The position numbers and the translations under genes were made by a program. From contig OU744449.1 of the NCBI GenBank assembly GCA_916610825.1, positions 21,359,344-21,423,343 of the forward strand: 64,000 nt of DNA. The letters are read 5' to 3'. This stretch comes from Haliclystus octoradiatus. Lineage: Eukaryota > Cnidaria > Staurozoa > Stauromedusae > Haliclystidae. The stretch's first letter is position 1. Each line of letters opens with the position of its first letter. Under the pieces are notes generated by a model, which saw only the letters and a list, made by a program, of their open reading frames with translations, searched no databases and had not been told where the DNA came from. Shown in pieces: positions 47,131-56,800 of this stretch.

Positions 47131-47957
47131 ATGCAAGTCATGAAAACGTATATAGCTATAATAACAGCTATAATTTCATTGCAATTTCAGGACGTTGAAG
47201 GAACAACGAGGGGATTTGCAGAACAGCAGTTAATGGGACCATATTCAAGTATTAAAGGAACTAGAATTGATCACAAGTATGCAAAACATTGTGAGCGTGT
47301 ATCGCCTTCAAATGAAGAATATGAAGAAATCAAAAATACTACAAAACCACGCCCTAGGGGTAATGAAGAATTAACTGTCCATAAATTTAAAAAATTATTA
47401 GCAGATTCGAATGGTAATTTTAGAAATATTTCTGGTCATGTTTTATACGTTGACAATCCATTAGAATCTTTATCTGTTCTTGAACCGTTTACAAAAGGAA
47501 CGTGTAATCAGTATATGGCTAGTAGAGCATTAACAACACTGTCATTATCACAAAGAAATTGTCAGATTGCTGTAAATGGAGGATTTTTCGATTCAGCAAG
47601 TGGAGCATGTTTTGGTAACATTATAAGCGATGGTAGAATTGTACAAGAATCTGGTGGAATACGTAACTCTAATTTTGGTATTAGAGAAGATGGTTCATTT
47701 GTCTTTGGATATCTGAACAAAGAAACGGTGACGTCTAAACTTAATCCATTTATACAATTAATATCTGGCGTTGGATGGCTTATTCGTCGTGGCGAAATTC
47801 ATATTAATCAAAGCTTGACGGATGAATGCGTACATGCTCAAAGTTTAACAAACTTAATTGATTTTGCAAATGTTCGTTCAGCTAGGACTGCTATTGGTCA
47901 TGACGCTTTAGGGCGGCTTGTTATTGCTCAAGTTGACGGGAAAACAGGATTTAAGGG
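47131..47957 (+). CDS. NAGPA: NAGPA-like phosphodiester glycosidase, alternative first exon B
   Basis: A second copy of the signal peptide plus catalytic exon (275 codons plus two bases), with donor GG|GTAGGTAG at 47958. It begins MQVMKTYIAIITAIISLQFQ, a different signal peptide, and then runs nearly parallel to exon A, with the same NGGFF, DGRIVQESGG and GHDALGRLVIAQVDG motifs. From 47233 to about 47828 it differs from exon A at roughly 19 of 595 bases by eye. The last 128 bases differ at about 25 positions, and the 5' end is also strongly diverged. It is the copy nearest the shared exon 2, so A-less transcripts starting here give a 361-residue protein with exons 49601-49729 and 53582-53711. 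Confidence 0.88.
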
Positions 47958-49600
47958 GTAGGTAGCTATATAGTCATATCACAGAACGTATTGCCCAAGT
48001 TATTTCCGAGTTTTACTTAGCAAAAGATAAGCTTGTCGTCAGGGTTGAAGTATTTATCCGTCTCGAAAAGAAACCATTGAGCGTTACCACTTTTGTAATG
48101 GAGCCACGTGCTCACTCACATTGTCATTGTAAAAAGTGGCAGCGTACTCTTTACATCGAGTGACAATAGATATATGATTTATACTAGTAGCTCAGTGGGA
48201 GAGTGTCCGCACGTTGTCCGCAATTCTAAGGTTCGATTCATCGTCGGTGTGTACGCACATGTGTTTGTAATATATGCCTGTAAATGTGTTTCTGTTCTCC
48301 AGTCCAATAGGCAAGCCCTTTTTCTTACGGAGTGAATGATTGTTATTGCTATTGTAGGTGGTTAACTGAAAAATGCAATATTGTTACAACATTACTTACT
48401 ATTATTAGTATAATTATAAATAAATGTTATGGGCCCTTGTAAAAAATTTATTTGTCACTATAAACGCTCCCACTATACTTGTGTTACCATAAACAAATAA
48501 AAGTTAGCGATACAAATTATTATTTAATTGACGTTTTAATATTTTTCAAGTCTGATTGTGTTGCGTAGAATAATTTTTTATTTCTTTTTAATTTCTGAAG
48601 ATGACAAGGCTATTTATGTCAAAAAGGCAATTTACTTGACTTCTTTTATCGCTAACTATTGCCAGATAATTAAATTAATGTACAAAATATGTTAATGCAT
48701 AGGGTAAGGGGAGAAATTCGAATTGATTTCATTGGGATTAAGGGGGTAGGTCATATAATATTTGCGTATATGTTTATTAGTAGAAGTGCTGCTGGCGGGT
48801 AATTCGTAGAATAATGTTCAGCATAAGGTTTGTATTTACTGAAATGATGGCAGAAAAGTATTGCGGTTAGAATTCATGGTCATCCAATAATCTCAGTACT
48901 GTATAGCCAAACAAACAACAAGAAAAGAGTCTTTCAGAGAAGGTTATTTTTAAATTGAGTTCGGTTTAATTGAACAATATTTTTACAATTATCTGATATT
49001 CAGGCATCACTTAATTAAATTAATCAAAAATGAACGAACTTGTAGACTTTTTCAGTTTAAGATATCCATTACATAGTACTAACACTATCAGGCAGATTGT
49101 ATAATACTGTTTATACAATATCAATTGACTGTGTTAATAATCCATAGCAAGTAATTCATCAATACTACCCCATACTACCACATATTCAACACCAGAAAAT
49201 GTAAGCTATAAAAATCAAAATGTATATAGTGTGAGACACAAATTTATTATCTACAGCTCGTTGGATGCCGACATTGATATGAGCAATATTTTACTGCTAT
49301 ACTAGATAATATCTATACCTAACTAAGAAATATAAAAGAAATTAACTCACAAGTCCTAGTACTGATCTCACGTATATTTCTTGTGAATAATAGAACTGTA
49401 CGTCATAACATAATTATTACGTAAATTCCCCGTGAATTATAGGATTGTATGCAATATGCATGTCATAGTAGTAGTGTGTCAATTGCCATAATTAGTAGTG
49501 CTATTCAGAAATATATTTAGGTATTTAACATAATATATACATTAAATCAAGATATTTAATATGTGTTATGTTTGTATTTTATTTGTATACTCATTTTCAG
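47958..49600 (+). other. Intron between exon B and exon 2 of the NAGPA-like gene
   Basis: 1.64 kb. A tRNA-like SINE head lies at 48185-48350. The rest is AT-rich with no coding signal I trust. Confidence 0.55.
48185..48355 (+). repeat. tRNA-like SINE head (third type)
   Basis: TAGCTCAGTGGGAGAGTGTC resembles an A box, and AAGGTTCGATTCATCG about 40 bases later resembles a B box. The acceptor and T stems do not pair properly, so this is not a functional tRNA gene. The body to about 48355 ends near TGTTATTGCTATTG. Only one copy is in the window, so its ends are uncertain. Confidence 0.45.
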
Positions 49601-49729
49601 GGTTAACTTAAATGAATTTGCGGTTCTCCTTCAATCCTTTGGTGCTATTAATGCAATCAATTTGGATGGTGGCGGATCAGCTACATTTGTGTCAAATGGT
49701 GAAATTCTTAACGAACCATCTGACATATG
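49601..49729 (+). CDS. NAGPA: NAGPA-like gene, shared exon 2 (LDGGGSATF catalytic motif)
   Basis: 129-nt exon with acceptor TTTTCAG|G and donor ATG|GTAAGG. Entering in phase 2 from either first exon, it reads VNLNEFAVLLQSFGAINAIN, then LDGGGSATFVSNGEILNEPS and DI plus the first two bases of a Cys codon. LDGGGSATF is the signature of the phosphodiester glycosidase domain, and NEPSDI(C) aligns with the SYPSDHC position of the human enzyme. The open frame of the raw genome in another phase here is a shadow. Confidence 0.9.
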
Positions 49730-50867
49730 GTAAGGAATTAATTTCGCATCTTGAATGCTGCTGTTTCCTGTTGAGATTCATAGAACCCGATGATACCGAT
49801 CCTCTTCGATAAAGTACCGATATATCCATTTTGAAGCCTGATCTTATCCAAAATGCCAACGCAATAAAACATCCTCATATCGAAGACTTGAAGTTTTTAT
49901 GTTTGTTTACACCATGATAAAGCTTTTTCAAAGGTTCCCATATGAGCCCATCGAGAAAAATTCAAAAAAGGATTGATAATCCTGGTCACTGGCAATGTAT
50001 TAGTGCTAGTATCCCTGGCTGGTTCGATGTTAAAAAGCTCAATCGAGATTAGAAAATATGAAAATATAGCAACATCGTGCAATATCGGAAAATATAGCAA
50101 CATATAGCAATATCGGAATAATGAGGCATTGAACAGCGTCGATATTTTTCACGTTAAAAATTCTAATAACGGCATCTTTGTTAAATATAATAATAACTTT
50201 AACAGCAACAGTAATTTCGATATTTCACCTCAATTATATTTTATTTATCAATTTTTAACCCAAAATGATGCAAATATTTTGTTGATTATTATCAAGCCCT
50301 GGAAGTCGCGCCGACTGTGAAAGAAAAGTTTCAACTATTCTATGCATTAGAAAAAGCAAGGAAGTAGTAGAACGACGAAAGTCAATTAAAAGTAAGTAAA
50401 TACATTGATGCTGGGCTTATGATGTTGAAGAATAACAGATATGGCATATTAATGTATGTATATAACAGTAGGCAATCAGTTTTATTCACAGGAACTAGTA
50501 AATTTTAGCCTGAACTGCAATCTGGTAATAAACGAAAAAATAAGGCAGATATATACTCGTAAATTTTAATGTAATTTTGCATTGATGTTCTGACAATGTT
50601 AAACTCTGACATCGGCAATATCCATATTTTAACAGGAGCCAGATTAGAGCCAGACCTTTCTGTGTTTGCTAGACTTTGGGTGGATAAAGCTGATTCAAGT
50701 TTTCGAGTCTGAGTTGGAGTCTATTTTTTTTACATTGTTGGACTATAGGGGTCACATGATTTATCAGAAATTTGTTCAGATTCCGAGTCTGAAAATCAGT
50801 ACACCTCGGATATATTTTCCGCAACAGGATTGTACTAATCAAGAGCTAATATAATGGCATCTTATAG

Positions 50868-50949
50868 TTTCAGAATGTATGAACAGATCACAGACGGATT
50901 GCATTCAGAGCAGAAATGCACGGTAACAGTCACCTTCAATCAATCCAAG
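50868..50949 (+). CDS. Possible alternative exon of the NAGPA-like gene
   Basis: With acceptor CTTATAG|T and donor CCAAG|GTAATA this 82-nt stretch reads in frame after exon 2 as C-FRMYEQITDGLHSEQKC then TVTVTFNQSK. It leaves in phase 0, so it cannot continue into 53582-53711. I found no downstream exon that would follow it. It could be a chance open stretch or a minor isoform. The acceptor has a poor pyrimidine tract. Confidence 0.15.
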
Positions 50950-51340
50950 GTAATACTTTAGAATCCAATATATAAAATATTAGTTTTTAACTTTTTATCG
51001 ATATTAATCAAGTGCCACCCTGCAGCAACATGTTTACAATAGCAAATATTATCAAGTCGATCTGATCCCTTGCATATGATTATGATTAATCAATGAGTTG
51101 TTAACAGATACCATGAGTGTACGTAATGTCATCCAAGTAGCTCCATTTGAGTATTAGGTGCGATTGTTATTCCTTACGGGTTATTAAGCCTTCAGTTAAA
51201 TGGCAAAAATATTCTCATTATTTGTTAGAAATATCTATTTAGTTGGTCATTCACATCAGTTGCACCCTGTGGTCGAAGATGTATCTAGAAATTATTATGA
51301 TCGTCATCATTATCATCATCTTCATCGTTGGAGTGGTATA

Positions 51341-51525
51341 TAGTGTAACCAGCTTAAGTGCAATTCGGATAAGTGAAATTCCCGCTTAACTGCAACCTAT
51401 CTTTGAAAACAAATTAACTATTTTATGGTCAAATCCTTGTTAAACAACTTCAGATAAGTGCAAATTTGGTAAAATGCAATGAAAATAGTTGGTGTTTTTG
51501 ACTTGCACTTAAGCAGGTTACACTG
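51341..51525. mobile_element. Pogo-like MITE, CAGTGTAACC family, second copy
   Basis: Begins AGTGTAACCAGCTTAAGTGC and ends CACTTAAGCAGGTTACACTG. Internal sequence (CGGATAAGTGAAATTCCCGC) matches the 15297-15482 copy. It lies in the last intron of the NAGPA-like gene. Confidence 0.82.
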
Positions 51526-52497
51526 TACAACCTTTTCCAACATGTTGTTACTAAAGTCATTTGCACCGTTTATCGTCTTAGGTGCAGTTGATGATTGAAT
51601 GCAATAATTGTGAAATTCAAAGTAGAAAATACTTCTGTTTGTGTTTTATACGAGAAAATTATTACACTTTAAGGTCCAATTTTAGAATAGCATTAGAAAA
51701 TTAAAATATAAATTAACTAACTACAGTATTATTATTATCTATTGATTACTATCACTTTAGGATACATTACACGTGACGTGTCAATAAAATTGTCATTGAA
51801 ATTATAGTGATAATAATATCTTGGAAGTTTTATGTAGAATCTAAAAATTGATATTATCTATATATATAAATATATGAACATTTTAAATAACAATAGCCTC
51901 TGATATGTGTGGTCTAGTCTATGTTATAAATAAAAATAGTTCACTATATAATTCTCCTTGAACTATAAACAATAGTGAAATCTACAACGTGAAATTTTTA
52001 TTGAGGGAAATAAGGCCTGATTTTTATACGACGTTCAGTGCATGTGCGGATCCTATCTGGTTGAGAACGCCTTCAGATCAACTACATAAAAAGTTAGAAC
52101 AACGTATAAACCAGACCTAAGATGCTGACGAACTTACGATTTCTGAATCTCCGTTATTTACCTTTTCAACTTGAAATTGATTGTAAATGTCTTTACGTTT
52201 GTTACTTATAACTTTCTTAAGTGTATCTCAAAATCTCGCGGTAGATTTGTGGTAAATGAACAAAGGTATCCGATCCAAAAAATTATATGAAAATCAGTTT
52301 AAGCAGGAATTAAATGTATGCATTTTTCACAAATTTCGGCATATGATTGAATACTAATTGATTCTAGATCATTACCTCATCCGTACTATACAAGTTGAAA
52401 AAGGTCACATGTTGGGTAAGAGAATTGACAACTCTGCTTTCAGGCCCCTATATCTATTCGTGATGACGGGAGAGTGGCATATGTTGTACGTGAAATA

Positions 52498-52900
52498 GGC
52501 AAATCGACAATCTGCGTAATAGTATTGTCCCATAGAAAAATTCAACAAGTTTTATGGAAATTTTGACGGTCAGACAGTTTTTTGGAAATAGTCCAGAATT
52601 TTTCACCATAATATTCTGAATTAATTAGAATTCAAAATATATCTTAAAATGTGCTCCGGAACTAGTTACATGCTCCTTTCATTTTCTTCTTAGTTTTAAC
52701 AATAGGAGCCTAGAGCTAGTTCCGGTGCACATTTAAAAATATTTTTTTGAATCTAATTAGATCAGAATATTGTGGTGAATAATTCTAGACTATTTAGACT
52801 ATTTCCAATAACTATCTGACCGTCAAAATGTCCATATAACTTGTTGAATTTTTATTATTTTTCTATGGGACTATACTATTACACATTTGTAGATTTGCCG
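52498..52900. repeat. About 400-bp foldback
   Basis: The left arm from GGCAAATCGACAATCTGCGT through GTCCCATAGAAAAA, TTTTGACGGTCAGACAG and GTGCTCCGGAACTAG is repeated inverted in the right arm, ending GTAGATTTGCC. The arms are near 190 nt with moderate divergence. No coding content. Probably a MITE-like snapback element in the last NAGPA-like intron. Confidence 0.82.
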
Positions 52901-53196
52901 TGGAATCGTGAAAGGAAATTTTCAGCTGCGTTATTGCGTGATTGAATTTTCTGCGTTATATCAAAACCAAACATCAAAACAGCTTTCAGCATGTTTGAGT
53001 GAATAACATGTAACAAATAGCAACATTGCAAAGAATCATTCCTTACAGAATAAATTTTCATTATTAATATTCCATCTTAACAGAACTTACTCCAATCCGG
53101 GATTCGAATTGAAGAATTCGGGATATGAATTGAATACATTTTTTACTGACTGATTCGATTTCTCAAATCTTCTATTTGATCTTGTGTTTTATACGA

Positions 53197-53327
53197 TAAA
53201 TTGAATGTTGGTAATTTTACCTTTGTAACCATTTCTAAATACATAGCACAACAATTAAAAACATTGCTAGTTGTTGCGTGTATTTTAGAAATGGCTACAA
53301 AGGTAGAATTACCGAAATTCAATTTAT
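53197..53327. repeat. 131-bp foldback
   Basis: TAAATTGAATGTTGGTAATT and TTACCTTTGTAACCATTTCT are repeated inverted (AGAAATGGCTACAAAGGTAG ... AAATTCAATTTA). Confidence 0.75.
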
Positions 53328-53581
53328 AATTTTTTGTATCAGCAAACAAAACTACAGATGAATTTTTTTATAAATTCAATTAATTTAATTATATATCATC
53401 AAAATATTGATAACCAATGGCTATATTTTACTATTTATTTAAATTAATGTAACCATCTAGCATGATGCTCTCATGAAGAGTCTTAAAAACGAGAAATGCT
53501 AACACGATTACAGTTGTATTACAGTTACAATTGGTTTTGCATAATTTTATTAACATGACAGCTAATCATCAATCTTTACAG

Positions 53582-53711
53582 CTACAGTAACACCAATCCT
53601 ATATGTTTCAAAGAAAACTTTATTTGCGTTGATAAATTTGCCGATGAATGCATTGATTTTAAGCCTCTGATATTATTCTTATTTTATATATATATATGTA
53701 AAGGTGTTTAA
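53582..53711 (+). CDS. NAGPA: NAGPA-like gene, probable last exon (short Cys-rich tail and hydrophobic end)
   Basis: Acceptor ATCTTTACAG|C. The first base completes the TG of exon 2 as TGC, giving PSDIC, and the frame continues YSNTNPICFKENFICVDK then FADECIDFKP, a hydrophobic LILFLFYIYIC and a TAA stop at 53709-53711. The Cys pattern (C-x7-C-x6-C-x7-C) loosely mirrors the region after the human catalytic domain (C-x6-C-x8-C-x5-C). The EGF repeats, long transmembrane segment and cytoplasmic tail of vertebrate NAGPA are missing. The phase agreement (first exon + 129 + 130 nt is a multiple of three) supports it. A competing exon at 50868-50949 does not fit the phase of this one. Confidence 0.42.
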
Positions 53712-53842
53712 TGCTGCTCAGGGAATTAATATGCCGTCTTGATCTTAGTGAGTTCCATAGTCATTTGGTTCACATTATCATAAATCCAGAGTTAACCGGA
53801 CAGCATAATAAGCCATATACATTAAACATAAAAATACCTTTT

Positions 53843-56800
53843 CTACTGTTGCGGTGTGTTGAACATTGCTAAAACAATACGATGACAATCTTCAATTGCA
53901 TATTTCACATATTTTTCTGGATATTTTGTAAAATGAACATCTCGATATCTAAAAAATAAATTAAACAAATATCTATAGCAATACATCAAATCAAATTAAC
54001 ACAGATTGATAGAAATAAATTTCCCATTTAAAATATACTTCAGTCAGCTCTTTGCCTGTTGTGTCTACATGGAGGGGGGCATCGAATCAGAAGGCTCTGG
54101 GTAAAATGGAATCTGCTTAATTTTTCTTATTCTAAGACGAATGAAAACACTGAATCGGATAAACATCATAATTGGCAGTATATTAGTTTTAGAAGGACTA
54201 TTGGAGCTTACCAATGCACTATAAACGTAGCCCATACCCCCTTGAAGTGAGCCATATTACTATAGTTCAACTATGAAAACGGGTAAGGATCAAGCCAAAT
54301 TATAGCTAACATAATCCGTGATGACTCCGACACGTATATTCCAGCACCTCAAAACTGATACCGTATAGATGGGGTCTAGATTACGTCTGATTGTGAGAGA
54401 ATATTTAAAATTCTCGCTCTATGCTTTGCTGCTACAGACAAATGTATTTTCATGCATTCACCTCAGTAGAAAGGTTTTGTACAAAGGAATAACAAGATCT
54501 AGTATTTTGTCACACATTGCTGTTCGTTGAGCTGCATCTGGTACGGCATATGAACGATGTAACTGTTGCTGTTCTTCAAAATCAGTGTTAAAACCCTGTT
54601 GAAATAGACACAGTTAGTTGCAGTGCAATTTAAACAGTTTTATCTACTTATGATTCTCTATTTAAATAAAACAACATTTTAATAGACATCCATAATATAC
54701 CATGAAGAAATTTAAGATAGTATTAAGGAGACGTATTACAGTAATCAATTACTATTTGTAAGTTTGATCTACTTAACACTCTATCAGTATATCTATTATA
54801 CTAGCATGGAAGGAAGAATTATGTCTAAGAAAAGTATTTCAAATATTCGTTTGTTACATGAAATCTAAGCACAGTTAAACTCAGTCATCTCATCACAGCT
54901 TACATGGGTTAAGATGACAACTGCTGCAGAAAAAATGAACCAAGTTTATAAAATGTTCATAAACGGTTCATGAACTTAACGAACACCCATGATTTCATGA
55001 ACTACAAATAAACAGTTCGTGAACTACAAATAAACAGTTCATGAACTGTGCATGAACGTCAAATGGCTTGTTCCAATGAAAAATGGCCCATTTAATGTCC
55101 ATGCATTGCTTTCCCAATGGGATGCTTGGTTGATGGTTGAGGCAGCATACTATCAAGGGAATCTAACAAGCTCTTTAGTAAATACTCGAATACAATACAC
55201 CACAACGTTATGTTTCCAATCAACTAGGCGACAGCATCAAAATCTTATCTCGTAATAAGTAAAAATAATGCAAAACACATGAGCTTAATTGAAATTGTAG
55301 GCATTTTGGTACTGAAAAAATGATCTTGCATGACAAAATTAAAATGCAGTTCATTTTAATTTTCATTTTCATGTTATCGAAGTCCTAATTTCCTCAATTT
55401 GTAAAAATGATTCCAATCCTTCGCACTTTAATTTCATTGTTATACAGATACGTTAACCCAATCTTTTCAGATATTTATCACAATATAGTAGTTCCGGGAC
55501 AGTAGTAAGAAACATACTTTGAATTTATCCTTTATTGCCTGACGATGTTTATCTTTGAGCTAGAATATTAAAGATGTATAAGAATGGTAGAACTTTTATA
55601 TCAAATATGATGTTGTATACCTAAATTAGAAAAGAACACTATAAATAAATCAAAGTATCATATCAGTGCAGATGCTGGTCTGGAAGTTGGCCATCCTACA
55701 ACTTCAGCGAACAACAGATCCTTCAATACTGAATAACATTATTTAAAACATTATTTCGAATGCAATGCAATAGAATACAATAGCTGATGATTGGTGGAAA
55801 TTTAATGTTGAACACAGCAATGGAAAGTAAACTCTATGAATTAATTGACTTTAACAAAATAGTTATGAAAAAAATCATAGTACATCAGACAGGGATAAGA
55901 TATCATCCAAGCTTGCTCAAGCACTCAATGACCACTTATATAGTAGCCACATATAAGATTTAGATATAATGAATATTATAGATAGGTGAGCTCTATATAC
56001 AAGATTGATTCAATCAAATATTCAATAGTAACTTCGCATATTGCTGAAATGGTCACTATGGACAGGTTGCAATGGTCATTATGGACAGGGTGATATTGAT
56101 GTTTTCAATAAGTTATGATCAATTAACTTATACTTACATGTCCTTTCTCTACAGCTTCAGTGAGTTTTTCTGTTGACATTGGATTGTTCATTTCAAGTAG
56201 ATTACCAATCACTTTACTCCAACTAAACAATAAAAAGCAATATCATGACACGTAGCAAAATCTTACAAAATATGCATCAGAACCAATTTACAGAGACGCA
56301 AAAATCCATGCACAAGAATCAAGTTCAGTTAACCTACAGGAAAGCGTCTTAAAATACTGTTAAAAACAGCAAAACAATTATTGATTTTCTGATGAAACTG
56401 AAGCTTGCAAATGAATTACCTTCTTTCGTAATTTTGCATTTCATTGGTTATAACATCTTGGTATTCTTTTTCCAAATCTAAATTTAGACTTTCTTCTATA
56501 AGAGCCATCAGGTCTGATCTAAAGTTACAACACAATTTCATCATATAATAAATTACTTAGAGAAAAATCTTCAAAAGAATAACTAATGTGTAATCAATTT
56601 CGTCTGTTGTGTCTACTCGGATCATCCGTTAAATTTTTACCCTCAGAGGAATGAAGACGCTGAAGACTGTGCCATTACCACACCGAAAATTCACTGGATA
56701 AGCATCTTAATTGTTTGGAGGTATATTAGTTAATTTTTATTAGTTCATCATTATAGATTACTTGGAGACAAATCTTCAAAATTATTAACAGTATGTTATC

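Larger units (their letters stand above)
49730..53581 (+). other. Long last intron of the NAGPA-like gene
   Basis: 3.85 kb, assuming the last exon is 53582-53711. It holds a pogo-like MITE (51341-51525), a 400-bp foldback (52498-52900), a 130-bp foldback (53197-53327) and the uncertain exon at 50868-50949. No EGF-type exon was found on the plus strand here. Confidence 0.5.

Noticed and set aside
48185-48260. Possible tRNA gene
   Set aside because: A- and B-box-like sequences are present, but acceptor and T stems do not pair; treated as a SINE head.
51980-52120. Possible extra exon of the NAGPA-like gene (FSACADPIWLRTPSD frame)
   Set aside because: No resemblance to EGF repeats, the phase is not supported, and it ends in a stop without a donor.
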